Shown here: in pieces, positions 44,231 to 57,600 of the stretch
Layout of the letters: each line of letters begins with the position of its first letter
Position numbering within the stretch: position 1 is the first letter of the stretch
Assembly: GCA_036936605.1 (NCBI GenBank)
Contig: JAUPFV010000005.1
Location: 53,154,742-53,218,741 of the forward strand
Source of the DNA: Limnanthes douglasii subsp. nivea
Lineage: Eukaryota > Streptophyta > Magnoliopsida > Brassicales > Limnanthaceae
Reading direction: 5' to 3'
DNA: 64,000 nt
The notes under the pieces: generated by a model
The model's input: the letters and a program-made list of their open reading frames with translations, nothing else
What the model was told of the DNA's origin: nothing
Database searches by the model: none
Program-made: the position numbers and the translations under genes

Positions 44231-47200
44231 AGTTAAAGTTGAAATTTTTTGTTTTTTTTGCAAATTTCATTATTTTATTTTCTTAATAAATTAAAATATT
44301 AAAGACAATATATGTTTTAAAGTAGGGGATAATATGAAATTGTTAAATTAAAATATCACAAAATGAACAACTATTAATCACTATAATTATATATCCTATA
44401 TTATAGGACCTTAAATGATAAATTCAAACGTGACTTGATTTGTAGAAATTAAAATCAAGAATTACATGTTTAGATATTTATTTTATTAGGTCTTTAAAAT
44501 TATTATTTTAAATGTTTTATTTAATAAATTATGCATGATTTAAATCTGAAAAATATAATAAATTACGTATGATTTAAATCTGATAATATATATATTTTAC
44601 ATCGAAATAAATAAATTAAAATAATAATCAAAAATTGAAAAAATAGATATCATGTATTTTCAAACAAATTGACAACTCTTTAGTGAGAAACTAGTTCTCG
44701 TACCTAATCATCATAGAAATTTGCACAAAAAGAAAATGAGTTTATGTTAATTTTCGAATGTGGTTTTTCTTTATTTTGTAGCCTAGTTAGTACGAGTTTG
44801 TAAATCATTACATTTAATGCTCTAAACCAGCTCGGAGGAAGTTATTAATCTAAAACTTGCTAAATGAATTAATTAGAATGCTTAACAAAATTAGTCATTA
44901 TACAAGTCACATATAAGTATGTAATTTTTTTATCATTCTTTTTTTAAGTTTGCATGTCTTTTGGGGGTGTCTTATCAACCTAATGACTTATGTCCATTAG
45001 CTTGATATCTATTTACTGTCAGTCATATTAAAAAAAGAATGATGATTTTTTAAAACATATCTTAACGACTAAAAATAAAAATGAATATTTTTATTATCTT
45101 GGTTTATTGAGAAATATGTTTTAGATAATTTAGATAATTGAATAAATAGTTAACATAATCGTTTACCAAAAATATTTAAAATTTCTATCTATAACATATG
45201 ATTAATTTCTTTTAACTCATCTCATTTACATGCTATAAAAATAAGTAAAATTGGTCTTTATTTATGTCGTAGTATAATATTTAATACAACACAAATAAAT
45301 ATAAGGTAAACTAGTCAAAGAAAAGATTATGAAATCTAACTATGTGATGTTGCGTGACCATAAGAAACTTGGACAAGAAACGAAATACCAAAAGGCTTGG
45401 TTGCGTCAATAAGCGCAACCATAATGGGTTTAGCCTTCTGACCAGACCCCAGCCATATGGTCGCGGATGTATGTGTGACTAGAATGGTCCTGGTTATATG
45501 GCTAGGACCACACAAATCTAGCCATGTATACTTGGTCAGGTTCCACCTAGTTTTTCCCTAGCAGACGACCACGACGGACCTTATCACTTGACGAAGTTAA
45601 CATCTTTTGAGTGGCATGACATTGTGGGACTAGGCCACAAAGTCCCACGACGTGTTAAGTTATACGTCTACGAAACCTTTGCCTTACGGGTTACAATAAA
45701 TCCGATAAGAGCATGCATTCACAACCTTTATGATCATCATCTGTTAGTATTTAGTATTTTTTTTTCTACCCATCAGTGAGTCTCTCATTCTCCATTGTTG
45801 GTAAGTGTACGGAAACTATGGCTAACAACACACATAATTCGTATCAGACAGTATACAGATAAAGAATCTGACATTGTACGATACAATAACCCTCAAGGAC
45901 GCACCTAAAGCACCTAGAAGACTAATGAAGACTGCACTAATAAGGAGACAACAACCTAAGACTCCCCTAAAATCAAGGCACCAACCTAGGAGAGAGAGAA
46001 AGAGTGTGTGTGAAAAGACAAGACATGTTGATATATAAATAAATCATCTAGTCCATATAATATTAAAAAAATTTAATATATACTTTGATTTTGAAAATAT
46101 CGAGTATAATATTACTTGGAAATAACATTTAGTAGATTAGGGGATTAGAAATAAATGTTTCTTTAATAAATACGCTCCAATAGATTTTACAAACAATGTA
46201 TAAATATGGTTTTAACATGGCGTAAACAGTGTTATAGAAACGCCAATTATAATCTTACTTGGAAATTTATTTAGTAGGTTTCACAAATGGAATAAAATAT
46301 TTCGCAATTATAATACAGTGTAATAAGTTTCACAAAGTTTTTCCATTATAACAATTTTCACAAGTTTTGTACACAATATATTTCCCAAAGTTACACGAAT
46401 ATATGAAATTGAATCATGTTTATTCAATTTATATACAAAACATAGTTCAGTTTAAATGTATACAATGTTAACATCAAATAAAAATTCAACTTTATAGTTG
46501 AAATTACATATTGTGGCTTGCATCTTTCATGTATTGGATATCATACGTATGGAAAGTATACTTCAGACGAAAGTTATGCCATATAAAACAATATTTGAAA
46601 AACAATCGATGTGTACATCTTTAGAGTTCACACTATTTTTAGTTCTATCGAAAGTATCGAAGGCTATAAGTTAGCTAAATATTACTAAAAATTCATCTTT
46701 AGAGTTCACACTATTTTTAGTTCTTTATTGCAAATGTGCTGGCATTTGTATAGTATTTATAAAATTTACTTCTGTGGCAGATTATTTGACAGTATAATGC
46801 GGAGACAATAAATGAACACATGGGGGATTGTTCAACTCGTCAAGAGAGAATTATGAAACAAACTGCCGCAAGAGGATTTATAAAATATGTTGGGTTGAGT
46901 TTTCAATGATTTGATGGTAAATAATAGAAGATGAAAGTAAAAAAGTAAAAATTAATTTTGTTGTCGCATCCACATTAGCGTCCTACGTGGAAGTTGACGT
47001 TGAAGGTCAAAAAATAATAATGGACAGAGATAAGGACTGAGGTAACAAATGATTGGTTTTGTTGCATTTGTTGAAATGTTGGGGACCAATTTATTACATA
47101 AATAAATGATGTGGACTAACGTGAGACAAGTCACAAACATGGGAGACTAGCCATGTTTTTTTAGCTTGTAACATGCAATATAATTTATTTAATATACAAA

Positions 47201-47925
47201 ATGATGTTTGAATAGTTTTATAATATGAGAATGCATAACTCATTGTTTTTATTATACTTTCTTACTATTTTTAGTAATTTGATGAATTGTAACCTAGAAC
47301 TAGAATAAAAAAGTGACTGGTCAATTTATGTATATTTTGCAGGTCATTAATGTTCAACTAGACCATAAGAAGAAATCATACAACCTCAAAATTGGCTACG
47401 AAGACTAGTTGGGACGTGCTCGATTCCAAGCTGGGACTAAATTAAGAGAGATATATATATATATATTAAAAAATATTATATGCATACAGCTGTCTTAACA
47501 TGTGTTTCAAATTCTAATGTGTTATGAACTTTTTTATTTTTTTTTAATCAATTTTGGTATAAATAAATTTCTTAATATTATTATGATAATCTAAATGATT
47601 ATATGCACATTACTTGATTTAATTTAATATTTAATTATTGTTTTTACATCAATATAATAATATAATTTAATTTAATTTAATTTAATATTTAATTACAGAC
47701 TTCAAATCCACCCACGAAATATGGAGATTTTCATCTAGAATTAGATGTCTAAAAAATAAATTCTAGAGTAACTGAAGGAGTCAAAAAATAAATTATTCTA
47801 ATTGGATTTCGTTAAAAAAACATTCAAGTAATAACTACTCTTATACAATAAAATATACTTCTTTATCTAATTTTTTTTAAATCAATTCGTGTTATAACTC
47901 CAATTCTCTGTAAAATGTAGATTGC
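44231..47925. other. AT-rich intergenic DNA, no genes seen
   Basis: No coding frame with family motifs. A GC-richer patch at 45390-45700 has repeated GCCATATGG / ATGGCTAGGACC-type segments and a GGTTGCG...CGCAACC hairpin near 45399. A direct repeat CATCTTTAGAGTTCACACTA occurs at about 46617 and 46695. Short (AT)n near 47450-47466 and an (AATTT)n-like run near 47655-47695. Confidence 0.5.
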
Positions 47926-47929
47926 AAGA

Positions 47930-48411
47930 GTAGTTGGAGCTGTTGGGCTTTCCCTCTCTGAAGTTTTTGATGAGGCTAAACTTGTTTCCTATAGTGATGC
48001 TGATTGGGCTGGATGTCCAGATAGACGTCGATCTACTACATGTTGATGTATGTTTTTAGGCGACGCTCTAATTTCTTGGAGGTGTAAGAAACAAGATCGT
48101 GTTTCTAAATCCTCTACCGAAGCTGAATATCGTGCCATGTCTAGTGCTTGTTCCGAAATTGTATGGCTACGCGGTCTTCTTGAGGAGGTTGGATTTCCTC
48201 AAACAACTTATACCCCTCTTCATGCTGATAACACTAGTGCCATTCAGATTGCCACCAATCCTGTTTTTCATGAGCGCACCAAACACATTGAAGTTGATTG
48301 TCATTCCATTCGAGATACTTTGGAAAAACGGGTGATATCTCTTCCTCACATCTCTTCTGATCTCCAAGTGGCTGATATTTTCACCAAAGCTATGACTCGT
48401 CAGCAATGTTA
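47930..48411 (+). pseudogene. Ty1/copia RNase H fragment
   Basis: Translated segments are typical of the C-terminal RNase H of copia polyproteins: YSDADWAGCPDRRRSTT, FLGDALISWRCKKQ, SSTEAEYRAMSSACSE, LHADNTSAIQIATNPVFHER and KHIEVDCHSIR, ending at DIFTKAMTRQQ. One stop lies at the Gly-Tyr site near 48043. The fragment ends abruptly at about 48411, where an oppositely oriented copia gag begins. The 5' side beyond 47930 is not recognisable. Confidence 0.88.
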
Positions 48412-48412
48412 A

Positions 48413-49509
48413 TTTTCAGATCTCCATCATATTTTTTAACATTAGACAGAGGAACAACGGTATTTGTCATATGGTTTGAGGCTCCAGAATCGAAATGCCA
48501 TGGTGTGGAATAATGTTTTGGATTACCCGAGAGTCCAAAAGCAGAAAAAGCAGAAATTATCATTTGTTGAACCATTTCAGGAGTAAGTGTGTTTGGATTT
48601 GTTGTTGGAGAAGGAACATGAACAATCGGCGAGGCAGTAGGCAATGCAGTAGAACAAGCACTAGTGGAGGCATGATAAGCAATACCTTGTCGTCGTTCAG
48701 GTCGAGTGGGACAAGCAGAGATGATGTGCCCTTTTTTCTTGCAGTAGTTGCAGACCTTTTTGGGACAATCCCGAGCAATGTGGCCGAAATAATTACAACT
48801 ATAGCATTGGATGACACGCATGTCTCTATTTTTATTTCTCGCTTGTGTTGCATAAGCTACCTGAACCTGTGTACTGATACTAGCTTGATGTTCAATAGAT
48901 GTCTGAGTTATCATTCGCTGCTCCTCACGAAGAAGTTCACCCAAACATGCATCCAGAGATGGTACAGGATGCCGATTCATCAGATTAGACCGTACGATGT
49001 CAAAATCCAGTCGTAGCTTCATTAAGAACTGATCTCGTCTGCTGGTTGCATGCATTGTCTGGATAGCAGAAAGAGCTGAAGCAGGAATATAGGCATAAAT
49101 TATATCTGAATATTCTGCCCAAAGGTTTTGAAAACCTGAAAAATATGCTTCAATGGAAAGACTTCCTTGAGTGTAATTAGCCAATTCATACTCCAATTGA
49201 AATCTTCTAGCAGAGTTGTCTTGATTATAAATTGTTTTTAGATAATTCCACATACCAGCAGCGGTTTTATAGGGCTTCAAGGTGAGAACAAGATGAGGTT
49301 CGAGCGAACTAAGAATCCAAGTCATGATTCTAGCATCTGTTATTTCCCACTTGGACAAAGCATTAGCATCTAGAGGGGCGGGATCACTCCCATCAATATG
49401 ACCCCATAATTCTTTTCCTTTAACATACAATTGAAATTGAAATTTCCAAGCAGAATAATTTTTCCCCGTAAATTTAATATGAAACGGCTCGAATTTATCG
49501 AGTGACATG
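48413..49509 (-). pseudogene. gag: Ty1/copia gag plus start of protease (truncated)
   Basis: ATG at 49509 (MSLDKFEPFHIKFTGKNYSAWKF) begins a frame that is open through the entire fragment: a UBN2-type Gag region, two zinc knuckles CYSCNYFGHIARDC and CNYCKKKGHIISAC (about 48800-48730), and the start of protease with HFDSGASNHMT near 48500. It breaks off after DGDLKINIAD at the head-to-head junction with the RNase H fragment. The open frame suggests a fairly recent copia insertion. Confidence 0.9.
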
Positions 49510-49740
49510 ATGTAACCAAGAAAACAGATCCACAAGAACAAAAAAATCTGAAATAAAACTAAAATCCCCAAATTCTCTAAAGAAAAAAATATTTCACTAC
49601 CCAAATACTCTCGAAATTCAGAAAAATCTGAAACTAAAAATCCCCAAATACTCTCGAAATTCAGAAAAAAAAAAAACTCACCACCCAAAATACGCGAAAA
49701 ACTCACCACCAAAAAACTCTACGAAAAAAAATCAGTTGCA

Positions 49741-49751
49741 CTCTGATACCA
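49741..49751 (-). other. Copia primer binding site (initiator tRNA-Met)
   Basis: On the minus strand TGGTATCAGAG, the classical complement to the 3' end of plant initiator tRNA-Met, directly next to the LTR. Confidence 0.88.
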
Positions 49752-50012
49752 TGTCAAAAGTATTGTCTTTCTCAAAAAAAAGTATATCTTATTTATCTGT
49801 CTGGTTCACCTTTTATACTACTTTGTAGCAGTTACAACAATTAATACTAGAATATTTATTTTTCTAAAGTTGACATAGACTATTGACTATAATTAATTAT
49901 CATATATATTATACTACAATATATATTGACTCAATCTTTGACTAAATAAATATACTACAATATATATTATACTAAATAAATTAGATATTAATCTAATTTA
50001 TTTCCTGTAACA
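49752..50012 (-). repeat. Ty1/copia 5' LTR
   Basis: 261 bp; the minus strand reads TGTTACAGGAAAT...TTTTGACA, TG...CA termini, with a TATAAAAGG-like box near 49815. No second LTR is found in the window, so the element is truncated. Confidence 0.82.
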
Positions 50013-50426
50013 CTGATAACAGTAGTAACAAAGCAGCAGCACTTGAACTGTTAACTATCTAGAACTGCATTTTATTTTGTCAAGTTATGACCTTCATATG
50101 TGATAACTTCATCATTTATGATGTTCTACTATTGCGGATCATAAAATTTGTGTTGTTCTATGGTTAGATGACAAAAAATCAGAAGTATCAATAAATATGA
50201 ATTTATGAATCTGAGGTCTGATGGTGTGCTTCGGTATCTGCCTCGGCCTATGCAGTCAAATGGAAAGCCCTGAGTGGTACAGTTCACAAATCTTTGTAAC
50301 AAGTTTTTTGTTTTCGTATTCGTTTGCAGATTATATAAGTTTGAAGTGAATCCTATTTTGGTTTTTGCATTTGTTTTAAGATATCTGGCTCAGTGAGGAA
50401 GAGGATAATGACGAAGAATCATTTTC

Positions 50427-51141
50427 TTGGGATGGAGGAATTATCACGGCTGGAATAGTTTAAGCAATGATACTATGATTCATGTTTTTTCGCTTCTACA
50501 TATTTGTGATAGAGCGAATCTCTCACAAACCTGTAGACCGTGTAAGATTCTAGGGGCTTCTCCGTTTCTGTGGATTTTATTGGATACTTCTATATACACC
50601 TTTAATATCTCCACGGCAGCTTCTATTGCTTCTTGGTGTGTTCATCTTCATAATCTTAAGTTCGGGTAGGGTGACACTGGTACTACCGAGGCCATAAATA
50701 ATCTTCAAGCTAAGAAATTGCGTGAAATAAGAAGCTCTGGTCACTGTACAGATATAGCAGATGATATTATATCTGCAGTTGTTGCGCATCACGAGTCCTC
50801 GAGAACATTCAATTACTGATTATGTATTTGTGTATCGCAAGTCATACTATTAAAATAATAGCGTTTTGCTGATTAAGGTTAAAGAAACTTCGCCTCTGTT
50901 TACAAGAATAATTTATTGTAATTCTATTAATGCTTTGGTCATCCATTGTACACATTTAGCTTATATTGGCTTCTTACGATGTCCCAGTATCGACGTACGT
51001 GGAAATCTACCATCAGTTCGGTTTCAATCAATTGTTTGGTCGTGTGTAAAGTTTGAACACATGTCCAAAACTTGGTTCAAGCTCTCAAAACTAACTGGAT
51101 TAGCTATTTCAGGTACTGATATATGTTTAGATCACATTTAA
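50427..51141 (+). pseudogene. ARABIDILLO-like F-box/LRR pseudogene fragment
   Basis: An F-box region (LSNDTMIHVFSLLHICDRANL, TCRPCKILGASPFLW) is followed by STAASIASWCVHLHNLKF, AINNLQAKKLREI and IADDIISAVVAHHES, then IGFLRCPSIDV and FKLSKLTGLAISGTDI. These match in order the F-box and leucine-rich start of ARABIDILLO armadillo/F-box proteins, which promote lateral root development in Arabidopsis. A TAG interrupts at 50667-50669, a TGA near 50816, and a frame change lies between 50816 and 50866. No armadillo repeats are visible downstream. Identification is from memory of the family sequence. Confidence 0.75.
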
Positions 51142-51796
51142 AAACTACTCTCATCCACAAAGATTTTGAAAGATTTTGAAAGTTTGATGTGTCTTAAAAT
51201 GCCTTTTTTCTGCACAAAACCCGGACATTGCTAAAATAAATTAAAAAAAGAGGGACAACATTATTTACACCTTTTTCTAATCCTTTTGAAGGGAGCATCT
51301 TTGTTTTCCGAAACAACGAAAACAAAATTCTCTTCTGAATGGAGGAATTCAACTAAGAAAGTTAAAAAATTGTAACAATTATAATTTGACTTGAATGGAA
51401 TAATTTCCACGCACCTAAATCTACTGCTTCATATGTAGCTCGTAATTGGTAAACAAAAATATGAAAATTATTTTATGCATATCTTTTATTTATGTATTTA
51501 TTAGTCAAATATAAAATATAAATATACACTCAACTAATTTAATTAAAAATATAATATAAATAGAATACCCTAAAAAATAAAGAATAATAAAATTATAAAA
51601 TGGTCAAAGTCATTAAAAATAATTAAATAAAAAATAATATAGTATTTTATGAATATAATTTTTTTGTGGTAAAAAAAACAATCCATTGATGATGCAAAAA
51701 TAAATATTACAACAAGACCAAAAATTGAGCAGAATAGAAATTGTTACATAAATTTGATTAAAATGCATATTGGCAATAGGCTAACAAAAATTTATT
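51142..51796. other. AT-rich DNA without recognisable genes
   Basis: Low-complexity AT-rich sequence follows the F-box pseudogene; no further exons of that gene are recognised. Confidence 0.5.
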
Positions 51797-52073
51797 GGTT
51801 TTGGCGAAATTAGGGTCAAAGGGATAACTAGCCCCAAAATTTTGACCAATTTTAAAGTTTACCAAAAATATCCTTTAATCCCCGACGGGTGAAAGAGTTT
51901 CGAGTTTCACCCGACGGATGAGAAGGTTTCACCCGTCGGTGAGTTTCCCCGCCGGTTGAGAAGGTCTCAACCGACGGGTGAACAAATGGGTCCAAGGGAA
52001 AAACGGTAAAAGTCCAAAACGTTCAAATTTTGGGAATGGTTAACATTTTTTGGGCCCCATTTTAGCCATAACC
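51797..52073. mobile_element. MITE with long terminal inverted repeats
   Basis: The left end GGTTTTGGCGAAATTAGGGT and the complement of the right end GGTTATGGCTAAAATGGGGC align over about 65 bp with gaps. The flanks AATTTATT and AATCTATT could be a decayed target duplication. The centre is unexpectedly GC-rich and holds an inverted pair CCGACGGGTGAAA (51882-51894) and TTTCACCCGTCGG (51927-51939), plus further copies of the same word. Confidence 0.6.
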
Positions 52074-52289
52074 TAATCTATTTCTTGAAAAATCGAGAAA
52101 CTAGATTTGTTTCCTCTCAGATTTTGATATCACACATGCTTGATGTTGATCATGATGTCATTACCATCCAACATGAGCTTATGTTGCTATTGATATTCCT
52201 CTATGATCTTGAAGTTTTGACTCTAGTTGATGATATAAATTGTACTTGCAACTATAAATATTTGGTGAGGTGTACCTGAAGGGACTGGG

Positions 52290-53560
52290 GAGTTAATTGA
52301 AATGAAGACACAATTGGTTTTAGAATTGAGGCCTCATTTGACCACCCAATCATCGACACGATTCTATAAACATGTTTTATAACTATTTCTGAGATAATTA
52401 AGGTCTTGCAAAGAGAAATTAAATGCTGTAGATAACCAAGAGATTTACCAACACTAAGAATTTCAAATAATGCTAATAAATCAATTTCAATTTCTAAACA
52501 ATTCATATTATTTGAATTACAAAATAATAAAGCTTCAAACAAAGCTCTTCATTCAACAATTGAGGGAGTATTTTTACCAAATATAGTGCTAACTGCATGT
52601 AAGAGGTCTTCTTTGTGATTCCTAATGAAAAATCCATCACTGAATTCACCATTAGTTATACATGATCCATCACAATTTATATTTTTTCTATTATGTTCAT
52701 GGGTTTCCATTTGACATGCGAAATATTGTAAAAGACAAAAGTATGGTGAAAAAAACCAAGTGTGTTGACTGTTTTCACATCACCTGTCCAGTACTTTGAT
52801 TTTAAAAGGCCAGCACAATCAAGGTTTGTAACAATATGGATAATACTGTCAATTACACTTTTGAGAGAATGATGGTTATTCTTGTGTTTAGAGTTGTTCC
52901 TAGCAGCCTAAACGGTCCAGCAAATGATGGAAAGTAACATAACTCTTATATAAATGTGCTTTGTGGTTGACCTGAACCAAATATGTATTATATGAGTGAT
53001 ATTCATATAATTATTAATGAGAATGCCAAAGAGTCCAAAGTATTGGCAAACTTCTTAGGCCACTTTGCAGTTGACAAAAATATAGTTAGTTGATTCCAAG
53101 TTATCACAATGTTGGCATTTAAAAGTCAAACTAATGTTTATCTTCTGAATAATAGAGTTAACTGATATAAAAGAATTTAGAATCCTCCAAAGAGTGAATA
53201 CCACTTCTTTGGAGTGATTTTATTCCAAAAAAAATTTGTGTATCAAGGATTTAAGGTGCTTATGTCTGATTATGTATTATGTGTTTTTGACAGAAAAGCT
53301 TCTATCAGGTGATAAATTCCACGAGTTATTTTTCCAGAATTGAGAAACCTTTGTTTTGTTATACCAAGAATTATCTTCATTAAGAGAAATAATGATAAAT
53401 AGATGAGAATTATTCCATTTGTCCAACTAGAAATAAATATTTCCATTACTAATCTTCCAAAGGATGTGATTTTCAGTTAAGTTTCTTTATTTTTAAATTT
53501 TTCTAGAGACTTTAAAATTAGTTTTTTGGCTTTTGTTTGAAAAGGTTGAGAGGTGGGACA
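52290..53560 (-). pseudogene. LINE ORF2 3' remnant (zf-RVT and RVT_3 RNase H)
   Basis: On the minus strand, in order: a WKISNGNIYFWLDKW-like segment (about 53460), a zinc-binding zf-RVT-like segment with CQHCDNLESTNYIFVNC (about 53110-53060), ICWTV...NNSK, then an RVT_3-type RNase H with NCDGSCITNGEFSDGFFIRN (about 52690-52630) and LEIEIDLLALFEILSVGKSL (about 52500-52440). This is the usual 3' half of plant LINE-type ORF2. Several stops and frameshifts. Confidence 0.75.
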
Positions 53561-55250
53561 CTAGATAAAATGCATAAGGATGGACCAAAGAGGCATATGT
53601 TCTATAATTATCGTTTAAAATATGATTTATTTATACAATATGATTTATTTATAGATAGAATGCAATATATTATTGTACTTTTAGAATATAATATAGCTAT
53701 TGTGATCTCATATTTACAAAAGTAGGAGATAAAAAACAATATGAGTTTGATGTTTAATAAATAAAAGTATTATTTTGTATTAATTATGTGACCGTGTATT
53801 TTTTCATATTCCATCACATATTTTTTTTAATTATGGTTAATTTTTTATTTAAGATACAACCCATTAGACTCTTATTATTGTGGGTCGAGTAATTGGGTTA
53901 GAATAATTTTACTTATATTAGTAGCTTCTAATTTTTACAAGAAAGTCGAGAAAGGATTAAAATTTGTAAAACATTCGGGCCATTTGTTATCTTTGCTTAG
54001 CTAAGGTGCCCAAATCCCTATATTCCGAATGTTTTTTTATTGACCGATACCACAAGCTAGTTTCAGCTATGTGTTTGTGTTGCCTTTGATGAAATCTCAA
54101 CTAACACTAGCCAAATAAAAACTCGGAGGCGTCTCAAGATTGTGTGGTGTTAACCATTTTCCTGCCTGTATTAAAAATCTTGTGCTAACCAAAACATCAA
54201 TTCCCTAAAAACTTATATTTTTGTGAAGGGAAACGAGTACATGAAATAAAAAACATGATCCTTGGTTAATTAAAACATTCAACTAAATTTTTAGGGCCTT
54301 CCATAAGCTTGAATCTGCTTTGGAATATGCCTAGAAATAAGATAATAGTCTCTCTAGTATTTTTTAGAATATGAACAATGTACTAAGTCACCAAGTCTGA
54401 AGAAATGAATGATTCATTATGGTGTGATGGACGTTTTGTTTTGTCATAATATAGTTTCCTTTGATTTGGAGATGGTTGAAGCTTTACGGGTGATAATTGG
54501 TTGTTGGACAAATATATCCTTCTATATATTTATATACTCGACCCATAAATTTAAATAATATATAATCATAACCGAGTAAGTGTTATAACAGACGAGTGAA
54601 CTGTAACTAAACAATAATATCATATGGGAAGTGCATGTGTGCTGGAGGATGGTGAAAGCGCATGCGTTGAGGGATAGATCCAAATATGTGGGATATTTTG
54701 GTTCTTTCATTATGAGCTTACATTTGGAATAAGTGGCGTTTGCATATTATGATTAAAAGTCTATCATTGGATTAAAACCATCTGAAATATCCAAACAATA
54801 CTACATACTATCACTCTTCATTTTTAGTTTTCTTTGTTTTCTTCATTGTTATCCTCAATAATATACTTTGATTCTTAAAACTAAAAAAATGAAATATATC
54901 TTATGTTTCCTTAAAGAATCCATCAAGGTGAATCGACCTCTTATAAAGTCAAAATTTTAAACAAGTAAGTGAAAAAAGTCAAATGAAGGTAGAGTACTGC
55001 CACGAGAGGGATGACTCTAACAATCAAAACCCTTTGATTAGTGCATATTTTGGGTCACTGTCATGCACCAAATCGAGGAAGTATACTCAATGTTAGTGCT
55101 GCAGAGAAGGAGGCAAAACTTCAAATGATAAATCAGGGTGATTCGCATCAACATATTGTAAGGGAAGATATTGTTCATATAACTATCATTAATGTCATAG
55201 ATTATTAGAGTGAACCTCAACACACCTATCATAGATCAACAAAAATAAAA
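53561..55250. other. Intergenic DNA, no genes seen
   Basis: AT-rich without family motifs. Short frames at 53537 and 54710 have no support. Confidence 0.5.
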
Positions 55251-57600
55251 AGTAGAGCTCCCATTGTCATGGTCCAGGCCGGAGAAAATCAACCAAACAT
55301 AGTTCAGTATGTGATGAGTATTCTTAGTGTTGTTGAAACTAAGAAGTTGGGTGCGGACCCTTATAATTACATGTGGACCAAAGATCAACGTGATAGATTA
55401 GATAAGTAAGGGATTCCAGATAATGTGGTGGTTAAATTCATAAATATGGGTGATACTCTTTTGGATGCTTATTCTCACGAGTTGGTGTTCTTCACCTAAT
55501 TGTTTAAAACGAGGTTTCGATTTCCCTTGATCTAGGATTTGTTGAAGTTCTTTACAAACACTCATGAAATATTCTAAAACTATTATTGCCTTCAAAGTTA
55601 AAAAAACAAGATGGTGCTTTGAGGAAGAATACTAAAAATAAGCCATCACTAGATATAAATGATATTGTGAAGCTTGTTATTGTAAAGATCGAGAATATTG
55701 AAGGCATGAAAACTATAGTTGGCAGTATGAGAGTTGATAGGGGAAACCCGAGAGGTAGAGTTGATAGCCGATAACACGATATATCCCTTACTAAGTCTAC
55801 CAATGTTTTTGGAGTTTGGGTCTACTAGACGAAAGAATTTTAAGGCCAAGAGAAAGAGTACGCAAATAGATCTAAGCTTGCCAAAAATTACGGGCCATCT
55901 ACTAAAGCTGGAATAGATCAGACTCGTGTTACATAGGTTTTAGTTGTTGAATATATAATTCTAGTAATGCTAAAAAATGCATAATGGTGTATCGACTGAA
56001 GTAAATTTTCCTGATATTAAGACATTAAACCATCCTCCTTGACCAAAAGTTATTGACAGTTCTATTTAGGATATGCATAGTCAAATATTTGACGTTCGTG
56101 ATCTGCACAACCCAGTTAGGAACATTGGTGCTAGGTTTTCTACCATTTGGGAGGATTCATTTTTACAACATCATAGTCGACTATGTGTTATAAAGTGCCA
56201 CCACTCCTATATAAATGTGTGTGGATTGTTGAAGATGACTCGCATCATGTGACTTAACTCCCTACTATTTAAGGATAATAGAAATTCCCTAAGTGGTATG
56301 AGTCTAAATATGGACTGCAAGGCCTTGAAAAAAAAAGTTGTTAGGGTTGAAGCTGAAGTTGCTTGTGTGTTGGGCCAACCAACTACCAAGAAGTGCAGTA
56401 GAGCTGCTGGGATGGGTCATCCAATGTGAAGGCTAAATAATAAGCTAGTTGGGATGTTATACATGCATCTTCTATGAAGCCAAAATATGTAGGTAATGAA
56501 CATTCGTTATCCAAAGGTTCGAAGACCTTCTAACTAGTACATGCTTAAGTGCCATTGAGGAAACACAATTTGGTTATTCATATGAGGCCGAAGGTGAGGA
56601 AGTTTTTGTGATAATTTATTCTATTCTTCAAGTTATTTTAAAAATTGCAGATGTTGGAGGCAGGGATATAAGTTAACTAAGGTAGCCTATGAGGTAGGTT
56701 TGACTAGGATGTTTGAATTATATGTGCTTACTTACTTTGGCGCAGATTTCTGAAGTAGTAAGTAAGTATGTTTTTTTTCAGCCATGTAGAGGAGGTTTCT
56801 CAATCATTTGTCACTAATGGATTTGGCCATGAGGCAGTTGGGCCTTTGTATGGATATAGGTTCCTCTTTTAGTTTACTTTTCTATAGTGTTTTATGTATT
56901 TCTATATGTATTGTAGATGATATTGAATGCCTTCATCATGTTGTAGCATGTCTTCCCAACTCTTATCAACTTTAGGGTTGATCTTCAACCAATCTTAGAG
57001 GTTGTTGGTTACCTATTTGATGATAGTTTAGAAGTGAGGGTTGTCTTTCATGTAAAAAGAGAAGTCAATGAAAGGCTAAATGTTAGGTTGGTGGATAAAC
57101 ATTGTAATAAAATTATGTTCAAATATGAACTTTAATCCAAGTCTGAAATCATTAGCAAACATGAGGAAAATATTTATCGTAAGGTCTTATTTATCTCAAA
57201 GCTTCATGGTGTATCAAAGACTATCACAAAGTTTTGCTTATTTTTTATTGATTGGCGGCTTTATGTAAAACATCACTCCACGTCAAGTCGAGCTGATCTC
57301 TCGTTTAATTAAAATGCATGCTAAGGGAAATGAGAGCTAACTTAAGTTTAGAAGGATGAAGAAGCTGAATGAATTGTTTCTCAAATGGAGAAAGGGGTGT
57401 TGAAGACGTTGTTTGATGAAGCCTTGTTCCTACAGAAAGAGGTGGAAAATACCTTGGTGGTTGAGCGAGCAGAATAGGATAATAGGTGGCTGTCTTCAAA
57501 GAATCCATGGTTGAAGCAACTGATGATGTTATGCACCAAGCGGAAAAAAAGGCATACTACCATTTGATACAGAGTTTCAAGAAATACTTTATTGAACTAT
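55251..57600 (+). other. Decayed coding-like region of unknown origin
   Basis: Less AT-rich than its surroundings and made of short open pieces in changing frames, which suggests an old coding sequence. One piece at about 55455-55560 reads SHELVFFT-stop-LFKTRFRFPL, faintly like the FTELFNWGLRFPLD block of the Tat antisense gene. A family cannot be assigned. Confidence 0.3.
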
